Shown here: positions 5,539-11,034 of the stretch, piece by piece
Layout of the letters: each line of letters opens with the position of its first letter
Numbering within the stretch: position 1 is the stretch's first letter
Assembly (NCBI GenBank): GCA_017380355.1
Contig: JAFOED010000102.1
Coordinates: forward strand, 1 to 11,034
Direction of reading: 5' to 3'
Length of the DNA: 11,034 nt
Source: Ruminococcus sp.
GTDB lineage: Bacteria; Bacillota; Clostridia; Oscillospirales; Acutalibacteraceae
Translations under genes and position numbers: made by a program
Notes under the pieces: generated by a model
Told to the model about the DNA's origin: nothing
What the model saw: the letters and a program-made list of their open reading frames with translations, nothing else
Database searches by the model: none

Positions 5539-5907
5539 ATGAAATCTTTAGCTGAATTACAGGCTATCAGAGATAAGGCTAAGCTCGAGCTCAATATGAG
5601 ACACGAGAACCCTGATGCTATCCGCGTTCTTGTTGGTATGGCTACATGCGGTATCGCAGCAGGTGCTCGTCCTGTTCTCAACGCTTTCACAGAAGAAGTT
5701 GCTAAGAGAAATCTTCAGGATGTTACTATTACACAGACAGGTTGTATCGGCATTTGCCAGTTCGAGCCTGTTGTTGAAATCGAAATTCCGGGCGAGGATA
5801 AGGTAACTTACGTTAAGATGACACCTGAGAAGGTTGCTAAGGTTGTTAACGACCACATCGTTAACAGAAACGTAGTTACTGAGTACACAATCGGTGCTTA
5901 CAAATAA
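5539..5907 (+). CDS. Small thioredoxin-like ferredoxin-family protein, HydD-like
   Basis: A 122-residue protein of the thioredoxin-like [2Fe-2S] ferredoxin family, resembling the C-terminal half of NuoE and the N-terminus of HydB. It has only three cysteines: C37 in GMATCGIAAGAR, and C69 and C73 in TGCIGICQFEP. The usual CxxxxC first pair is thus reduced to one cysteine, so a classical [2Fe-2S] cluster lacks a fourth cysteine ligand. GGAGG at 5525-5529 lies 9 bases before the ATG, and the gene begins 2 bases after the ATPase stop. In Acetobacterium woodii a protein of about this size (HydD) copurifies with the bifurcating hydrogenase, as I recall; this may be its counterpart. It could be an accessory or structural subunit, or bind a cluster with a non-cysteine ligand. 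Confidence 0.82.
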   Translation: MKSLAELQAIRDKAKLELNMRHENPDAIRVLVGMATCGIAAGARPVLNAFTEEVAKRNLQDVTITQTGCIGICQFEPVVEIEIPGEDKVTYVKMTPEKVAKVVNDHIVNRNVVTEYTIGAYK

Positions 5908-5922
5908 AAAGGAGGACAAATA

Positions 5923-7731
5923 ATGTATCGTTCTAATGTGCTTGTTTGCGGCGGTACCGGCTGTACCTCCTCAGACAGTTTAAAAATCGTTGAGAAGCTC
6001 AAAGAAGAAATCGCTGCACGCGGTTTAGAAAAAGAAGTTAACGTTATCACAACAGGTTGCTTCGGTCTTTGTGCTCTCGGCCCAATCGTAGTTATCTACC
6101 CAGAGGGTAGCTTCTACTCAATGGTAAATATCGACGATATCCCTGAGATTGTTGAAGAACATCTCTTAAAGGGTAGAATCGTAACAAGACTTCTTTATCA
6201 GGAGACTGTTGAAGAAGACACAATCAAATCTCTTAACGACACAGCTTTCTACTCAAAGCAGATGCGTATCGCTCTCAGAAACTGCGGTGTTATCGACCCT
6301 GAAAAGATCGACGAGTACATCGCTATGGACGGTTACGCTGCTTTAGGTAAAGTTTTAACAGAGATGACACCAGAAAGCGTTATCGAGACAATCCTTAACT
6401 CAGGCTTACGTGGTCGTGGTGGTGCAGGCTTCCCTACAGGTTTAAAGTGGAAGTTCGCTGCAGCTAACGACGCTGACCAGAAGTACGTTTGCTGTAACGC
6501 TGACGAGGGTGACCCAGGTGCATTTATGGACCGTTCAATCCTCGAGGGTGACCCACACGCATTACTCGAAGCTATGGCTATCGCAGGTTACGCTATCGGC
6601 GCTACAAAGGGTTACGTTTACGTTCGTGCTGAGTACCCTATCGCTGTTAACCGTCTCCAGATCGCTATTGATCAGGCTCACGAGTACGGATTACTTGGCG
6701 ACAACATCTTCGGCACAGACTTCTGCTTCGACGTACAGCTCCGTCTTGGTGCTGGTGCTTTCGTTTGTGGTGAGGAAACATCTCTCATGACATCTATCGA
6801 AGGTAAGCGTGGCGAACCTCGCCCACGTCCTCCGTTCCCTGCTGTTAAGGGTCTTTATAAGAAACCAACTATCTTAAACAACGTTGAAACATACGCTAAT
6901 ATTCCACGTATCATCTTACTTGGTGCTGACTGGTTCCAGGGCATCGGTACAGAGAAATCTAAAGGTACTAAGGTATTCGCTTTAGGCGGTAAGATTGAAC
7001 ACACAGGTCTTGTAGAAGTTCCTATGGGTACAACTCTCAGAACTATCGTTGAAGAAATCGGTGGCGGTATCCCTAACGGTAAGAAGTTCAAGGCTGCTCA
7101 GACAGGTGGTCCATCCGGCGGATGTATCCCTCCACAGCACTTAGACATTCCTATCGACTACGATAACCTCCTCGAGATCGGTTCTATGATGGGTTCTGGT
7201 GGTCTTATCGTAATGGACGAAACAACATGTATGGTTGATATCGCTAAGTTCTTCTTAGAGTTCACTGTTGACGAGTCATGTGGTAAGTGTACACCATGCC
7301 GTATCGGTACAAAGAGACTTTTAGAGATGCTCGATAAGATCACTAAGGGTCAGGGTACTTTAGAGATGCTCGACGAGATGGAAGACCTCTGTCACTATAT
7401 CAAGGCAAACTCTTTGTGCGGTCTTGGTCAGACAGCTCCTAACCCTGTACTTTCTACACTCAACTACTTCCGTGACGAATACGTTCAGCACGTTGTAGAC
7501 AAGAAGTGTGTTGCAGGCGTATGTAAGGACCTCCTCGAGTTTTCAATCATCAAAGACAAGTGCTTTGGTTGTTCAATGTGTGCTAGACAGTGTCCAGCTG
7601 ACGCTATCAAGGTTACTGACTACACAGCTCCTGGCAAGAAAAAGCCTGCTTACGAAATCGACACAACTAAGTGCGTTAAGTGCGGTGCTTGTTTACCAAC
7701 ATGTAAGTTCGGCGCTATTGTTAAAGGCTAA
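5923..7731 (+). CDS. hydB: HydB, NuoF-like flavin and NAD-binding subunit
   Basis: The 602-residue electron-input subunit of the cytosolic NAD-linked hydrogenase. It opens with a thioredoxin-like [2Fe-2S] domain (C9, C14, C46, C50), followed by the NuoF core: FMN motif GLRGRGGAGFPTGLKW (161-176), the NAD/FMN loop NADEGDPGAFMDR (192-204), an SLBB-like region, and the [4Fe-4S] site C453, C456, C459 plus C499. Two C-terminal [4Fe-4S] ferredoxin motifs follow (C547, C550, C553, C557 and C584, C587, C590, C594). H523, C529 and C534 between core and ferredoxin could be part of a metal site such as the zinc site I recall from HydB structures. AAGGAGG lies 8 bases before the ATG. In the bifurcating complexes this subunit oxidises NADH at FMN and passes electrons to HydA and ferredoxin. 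Length and order match group A3 enzymes. Confidence 0.95.
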   Translation: MYRSNVLVCGGTGCTSSDSLKIVEKLKEEIAARGLEKEVNVITTGCFGLCALGPIVVIYPEGSFYSMVNIDDIPEIVEEHLLKGRIVTRLLYQETVEEDTIKSLNDTAFYSKQMRIALRNCGVIDPEKIDEYIAMDGYAALGKVLTEMTPESVIETILNSGLRGRGGAGFPTGLKWKFAAANDADQKYVCCNADEGDPGAFMDRSILEGDPHALLEAMAIAGYAIGATKGYVYVRAEYPIAVNRLQIAIDQAHEYGLLGDNIFGTDFCFDVQLRLGAGAFVCGEETSLMTSIEGKRGEPRPRPPFPAVKGLYKKPTILNNVETYANIPRIILLGADWFQGIGTEKSKGTKVFALGGKIEHTGLVEVPMGTTLRTIVEEIGGGIPNGKKFKAAQTGGPSGGCIPPQHLDIPIDYDNLLEIGSMMGSGGLIVMDETTCMVDIAKFFLEFTVDESCGKCTPCRIGTKRLLEMLDKITKGQGTLEMLDEMEDLCHYIKANSLCGLGQTAPNPVLSTLNYFRDEYVQHVVDKKCVAGVCKDLLEFSIIKDKCFGCSMCARQCPADAIKVTDYTAPGKKKPAYEIDTTKCVKCGACLPTCKFGAIVKG

Positions 7732-7749
7732 GAGAAAGGAGATATTATA

Positions 7750-9489
7750 ATGGAAATGCTTAATATTAAAATCAACGGTATGCCTTTCTCTGTTGAGAAG
7801 AATACTACTATCCTTGAAGCATGCCACCAGTTCGGTATCAAGATTCCTACTCTGTGCTACCTCAAGGACATTAACGAAATCGGCGCTTGCCGTATGTGTC
7901 TTTGTGAAGTAAAGGGCGCTAGATCTTTAGTTGCTGCTTGTGTATACCCAATCGACAGAGAGGGTACAGAAATCTTCACAAACACTCCTGCTATCCAGAA
8001 ATTCAGAAAGACTACTCTCGAGCTCATCGTTTCTAACCACGACAAGAAGTGTCTCTCATGCCCTCGTTCTAACAACTGTGAGCTCCAGAAGCTCTGCGTT
8101 GAGTACGGCGTTGACGAGTCAAAGTTTGCAGGTGACGTAACAGAAAGCGAAGTAGACGATACTACACTCCACCTTGTTAGAAACAACAACAAGTGTGTTC
8201 TTTGCCGTAGATGTTCTGCTGCTTGTGCTAACCAGTATGTTGGCGTTATCGGCGCTAACAACCGTGGTTTTGATACAGAAATCGGTTGTGCATTCAACCA
8301 GACACTCGATCAGGTTGCTTGTGTAGCTTGTGGTCAGTGTACAGCTGTTTGTCCTACAGGCGCTTTAGTTGAGCGTGACGATACAGACCTCGTATTTGAG
8401 GCTATCGCTGATGAAACAAAGACAGTTATCGTTCACACAGCTCCATCTATCCGTGCAACTTTAGGCGAATGCTTCGATATGCCAATCGGCACAAACGTAA
8501 CAGGTAAAATGGTTGCAGCTTTAAGACGCCTTGGCTTTGACAAGGTATTTGATACAAACTTCGCTGCTGACCTTACAATTATGGAAGAAGGCACAGAGTT
8601 CTTACAGAGAGTTAAGAACGGCGGCACTCTCCCAATGATCACTTCATGTTCACCAGGTTGGATCAAGTTCTGTGAGCACTACTACCCAGAGCTCATCCCT
8701 AACCTCTCAACATGTAAGTCTCCACAGCAGATGCAGGGCGCTATGATTAAGTCCTACTACGCAGAGAAGATGGGCATCGACCCTAAGGATATGGTTGTTG
8801 TATCCGTTATGCCATGTGTTGCTAAGAAGTTTGAAATCAAGCGTGACGATCAGGGTCACGACGGCATCGCTGATAACGATTTCGTTATTTCTACACGTGA
8901 GCTTGCTTCTATGATCAAGAAGGCTGGTCTCCAGTTCACTTCACTTCCTGACGAAGACTTCGACCCTATCATGGGTATCGGTTCAGGCGCTGGTACAATC
9001 TTCGGCGCTACAGGCGGTGTTATGGAAGCAGCTTTAAGAACTGTTGCTGACGTTCTCACAGGCGAAGATTTAGAGTCTATCGAGTACACAGACGTTCGTG
9101 GTATGGACGACATCAAGGAAGCTACATACGACGTAGCTGGTATGCAGGTTAAGGTTGCTGTAACATCAGGCCTTAAGAACGCTGCTAAGCTCCTCGATAA
9201 GGTAAAGAGCGGCGAAGCTGACTACCAGTTCATCGAGGTTATGTGCTGTCCTGGTGGTTGTATCAACGGCGGCGGTCAGCCAATCGTTGACGGTCACACA
9301 AGAAACTTCGTTGACGTTAAGGGTCTGCGTGCTGCAGCTCTCTACGACGACGATAAGAACCTCACATACAGAAAGTCTCACAAGAACCCTGAAATCAAGG
9401 CTATCTATGACGACTATCTTGGCGAGCCAGGTTCACACAAGGCTCACGAACTCTTACATACATCTTATGTAAAGAGAGCTAAGTATTGA
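7750..9489 (+). CDS. hydA: HydA, catalytic [FeFe]-hydrogenase subunit
   Basis: The 579-residue H2-forming subunit. Domains in order: plant-type [2Fe-2S] (C36, C47, C50, C64), His-Cys [4Fe-4S] of NuoG type (H97, C101, C104, C110), two [4Fe-4S] motifs (C149, C152, C155, C159 and C191, C194, C197, C201), and the H-cluster domain. L1 is TSCSPGW (298-304), L2 is MPCVAKKFE (C356, K359), and L3 is EVMCCPGGCINGGG (C490, C494). The C-terminus is the small-subunit-like tail, with no extra C-terminal [2Fe-2S] domain as in longer HydA proteins. L1 has Ser where monomeric enzymes have the second Cys of TSCCP; I recall this variant from other NAD(P)-linked multimeric enzymes. AAGGAG lies about 8 bases before the ATG at 7750. 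It needs HydE, HydF and HydG maturases encoded elsewhere. With HydB and HydC it should couple NADH plus reduced ferredoxin to H2. Confidence 0.96.
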   Translation: MEMLNIKINGMPFSVEKNTTILEACHQFGIKIPTLCYLKDINEIGACRMCLCEVKGARSLVAACVYPIDREGTEIFTNTPAIQKFRKTTLELIVSNHDKKCLSCPRSNNCELQKLCVEYGVDESKFAGDVTESEVDDTTLHLVRNNNKCVLCRRCSAACANQYVGVIGANNRGFDTEIGCAFNQTLDQVACVACGQCTAVCPTGALVERDDTDLVFEAIADETKTVIVHTAPSIRATLGECFDMPIGTNVTGKMVAALRRLGFDKVFDTNFAADLTIMEEGTEFLQRVKNGGTLPMITSCSPGWIKFCEHYYPELIPNLSTCKSPQQMQGAMIKSYYAEKMGIDPKDMVVVSVMPCVAKKFEIKRDDQGHDGIADNDFVISTRELASMIKKAGLQFTSLPDEDFDPIMGIGSGAGTIFGATGGVMEAALRTVADVLTGEDLESIEYTDVRGMDDIKEATYDVAGMQVKVAVTSGLKNAAKLLDKVKSGEADYQFIEVMCCPGGCINGGGQPIVDGHTRNFVDVKGLRAAALYDDDKNLTYRKSHKNPEIKAIYDDYLGEPGSHKAHELLHTSYVKRAKY

Positions 9490-9513
9490 TTGTAGCAAAT
9501 CTAATATAAACGT

Positions 9514-9545
9514 AGGGCGCTGACTATTCAGCGCCCTTTCTTTTT
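9514..9545 (+). terminator. Rho-independent terminator of the hydrogenase operon
   Basis: GGGCGCTGA (9515-9523) pairs with TCAGCGCCC (9528-9536) around CTAT, extended by A9514-T9537, and TTTCTTTTT follows. It starts 25 bases past the hydA stop and is GC-rich and strong. The remaining 9546-9621 contains no gene that I can support. Confidence 0.92.
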
Positions 9546-9621
9546 GCCCTTATCTCATATAAAAAGCTATAAGTTTCTGTGCTACAACATATCATCCGAT
9601 GTAAAACAAGGCAGTAAAAAT

Positions 9622-9649
9622 AAAGCCACGGGTCAGTGCCCGTGGCTTT
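9622..9649 (-). terminator. Bidirectional terminator between convergent genes
   Basis: A perfect 11-bp stem pairs AAAGCCACGGG (9622-9632) with CCCGTGGCTTT (9639-9649) around a 6-base loop. On the minus strand it lies about 22 bases past the LRR-dockerin stop and is followed by a T-rich run. The T run on the plus side also makes it a back-up for the hydrogenase operon. Confidence 0.88.
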
Positions 9650-9671
9650 TACTATAAAATTGCGTTTTATA

Positions 9672-10976
9672 TCAGAACTCCGAAATAATACCAGCGACAA
9701 ATCTCTGAATCATAGTAGCGTCAACTACTGTGACAGAGCCGTTTTTATCTGTATCTGCAGCCTTGAGATGTCTTGAACTCAAATTCTCAGTTTTAGCTAA
9801 GTGTCGCTGAATGTAAGTTGCGTCTATTACAGTAATCTCGCCGTCTAAATCAACGTCACCGAGTATAATCTCAGGCGCTACCTCAAACGCAATTCCGTTT
9901 TCTTCAGCGTACGCCTGTGCAGCAGAACCCTCATGTCCGATAATTGTAAAGTTCTCGCACTTTGTGTCGTATACTGTATCAGTTTCGAAGTCATAGGCCT
10001 CCATATATCCAATCGCGTGCTCGCCGATTGATGTAACGGACTCAGGAACATAAACGCTCTCAAGACCGTAGCAGCTATAAATCGCTTTATCTTCCAGAGT
10101 TGTCAGCGTTTCAGGAAGCTCAAGCGTTTGTAAGCACTCAAAGAAGCTGATTGCGCGTTCTTCGATAACTTCGAGATTATCATTCCAGATAATTTCATCT
10201 AAACTCCAAGCACCAGATAAAAATCTGAAAGGCATCACCTTAAGATTAGCAGGAAGTTCGATTTTTGTCAGAGAAGTGCAATAAGCGAATGCATTTTCGC
10301 CAATAGTCTCAACAGAGTCAGCGATATCGATTTTTTCGAGATTACTACATTCTGCGAAAGCAAAGTTGCCGATACGAGTAACACCCTGTGCTATCTTAAC
10401 CTCAAGCACATCGTTGCAATCATAATATGCGTAGTCGCCGATACTTTCAATAGACTCATCTATAACAGTCTTTTTACAGCCGAATACAAGCTCATTTTCC
10501 TGTGTTTTTACGATGCCGTTGCAGTTATTTCTGCTGTCGTAAAACTTGTTGTCAGGGTCAACAACGATACTCTCAATATTTTCGCAACTCTGGAAAATAA
10601 AGTTACCAATGCTATTTACATTCTCTGGAATATAAACATTTTTAACTGCAAGACCCTTAAACGCTCCGTTACCGATACTTTCGAGTGACTGCGGTAAATC
10701 GAGTGTCTCGAGCTGATAGCACTCAAAGAAAGCTTGATTTCCTATACTTTTGAGGTTTTGTGGAAACTGTACAGAAATAATATCATAACAAAATCCAAAT
10801 GTTTCATCAGGGATAACCTCGATAGACTCAGGAATAATCACAGTCTTTATTTTTTCACATCCAAAAAAAGCTCCGGTGCCAATGGTTTCAACTGAATCAG
10901 GAATGACAAGTTCATCAATTAAGACATTTGAAAAAGCGTATTCGCCGATATACTTGAGATTCTTAGGATATTCATT
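9672..10976 (-). CDS. BspA-like LRR protein with C-terminal dockerin, 5' end frameshifted
   Basis: The open frame encodes about 434 residues without a credible start; residue numbers here count from the in-frame GTG at 10841, which has no ribosome site and falls mid-repeat. It holds consecutive LRR_5 (BspA-type) repeats of about 23 residues with SIGxxAFxxC cores, then the usual BspA-type ending TIIGHEGSAAQAYAEENGI. A type I dockerin follows (about 327-389) with two calcium-binding F-hands: D329, D331, D333, D340 and D363, D365, N367, D374, each followed by an ATxIQR helix. Such proteins are secreted and docked to a cohesin scaffold in cellulosome-type or adhesion systems of ruminococci; any signal peptide would lie beyond the window. 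The same repeat pattern continues upstream in another frame, so the gene appears broken. It is convergent with the hydrogenase operon and unrelated to it. Confidence 0.85.
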   Translation of the reverse strand, partial: NEYPKNLKYIGEYAFSNVLIDELVIPDSVETIGTGAFFGCEKIKTVIIPESIEVIPDETFGFCYDIISVQFPQNLKSIGNQAFFECYQLETLDLPQSLESIGNGAFKGLAVKNVYIPENVNSIGNFIFQSCENIESIVVDPDNKFYDSRNNCNGIVKTQENELVFGCKKTVIDESIESIGDYAYYDCNDVLEVKIAQGVTRIGNFAFAECSNLEKIDIADSVETIGENAFAYCTSLTKIELPANLKVMPFRFLSGAWSLDEIIWNDNLEVIEERAISFFECLQTLELPETLTTLEDKAIYSCYGLESVYVPESVTSIGEHAIGYMEAYDFETDTVYDTKCENFTIIGHEGSAAQAYAEENGIAFEVAPEIILGDVDLDGEITVIDATYIQRHLAKTENLSSRHLKAADTDKNGSVTVVDATMIQRFVAGIISEF

Positions 10977-11034
10977 TTAGTAATATACTGGCAGTTCTTA
11001 AAAGCGTTATCACCGATGTGAGTAACAGAATCAG
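10919..11034 (-). pseudogene. Upstream LRR fragment of the same gene in a shifted frame
   Basis: Reading the minus strand from the window edge gives DSVTHIGDNAFKNCQYITKMNI, a good LRR_5 repeat, and then loses the pattern and stops at 10919-10921. The downstream frame resumes as PKNLKYIGEYAF, exactly where that repeat should continue. One missing base in the GG at 10966-10967 (plus strand) explains both. It may be a real inactivating mutation, a phase-variable site or a sequencing/assembly error. The gene continues beyond the right edge of the window. Confidence 0.75.

Noticed and set aside
7508..7750. Overlapping plus-strand open frames within hydB, hydA and the sensory hydrogenase gene
   Set aside because: They are out-of-frame shadows of strongly coding genes, with serine/leucine-rich translations and no domain of their own.
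8643..8663. HydA L1 motif TSCSPGW with Ser in place of the second Cys as a sign of inactivation
   Set aside because: I recall the same variant in other NAD(P)-linked multimeric [FeFe]-hydrogenases, and every other motif is intact, so it is read as a subfamily trait.
1004..9489. CRISPR arrays, tRNA or rRNA genes, insertion sequences
   Set aside because: No regularly spaced direct repeats, cloverleaf sequences or transposase-like reading frames were seen in the window.
9544..9573. TTGCCC and TATAAG as a promoter between the convergent genes
   Set aside because: The spacing is 18 bases, but it overlaps the T tract of the hydA terminator, and no rightward gene follows before the next terminator.

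Overview
The window looks like chromosome from a strictly anaerobic, fermentative Clostridia bacterium, most likely a Ruminococcus-like member of the Oscillospiraceae. Two things point there. One is a trimeric NAD-linked [FeFe]-hydrogenase operon of the clostridial electron-bifurcating type. The other is a BspA-like leucine-rich-repeat protein ending in a type I dockerin whose F-hand sequences resemble those of ruminal and gut Ruminococcus. This taxonomy is an inference from gene content; there is no rRNA or other marker.

Layout. Bases 1-217 hold a two-hairpin intergenic element and two terminator hairpins. A HAD-superfamily phosphatase gene runs leftward (850-218). From a divergent region at about 851-1003 a five-gene rightward operon begins (1004-4143): a DRTGG-domain protein, an RsbW/SpoIIAB-like ATP-binding protein, a putative sensory [FeFe]-hydrogenase, a second DRTGG protein and a PHP-domain phosphoesterase, closed by a terminator at 4153-4208. 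A 275-bp non-coding stretch with several inverted repeats leads to a strong predicted promoter (4383-4411). The hydrogenase operon follows (4484-9489): hydC (NuoE-like), an orphan histidine-kinase-type ATPase, a small thioredoxin-like ferredoxin protein with three cysteines, hydB (NuoF-like) and hydA (catalytic subunit). Two terminators (9514-9545 and 9622-9649) separate it from a convergent LRR-dockerin gene, which is broken by an apparent one-base frameshift near 10966 and runs off the right edge.

How the genes fit together. HydA, HydB and HydC carry all the flavin, NAD and Fe-S sites expected of a group A3 enzyme that couples NADH and reduced ferredoxin to H2. The upstream operon looks like the sensing side. 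Its hydrogenase keeps the four H-cluster cysteines, but alanine replaces the proton-transfer cysteine and a Cx2Cx4Cx16C cluster domain follows. It is packed with two DRTGG proteins, a GHKL ATPase and a PHP hydrolase. Neither a DNA-binding regulator, a phosphoacceptor histidine domain, nor a PP2C phosphatase is present, so the output of this module cannot be read from the window. This sensing module, together with the second ATPase embedded in the catalytic operon, is the best candidate here for an incompletely described system. Hydrogenase maturation genes (hydE, hydF, hydG) are absent from the window.
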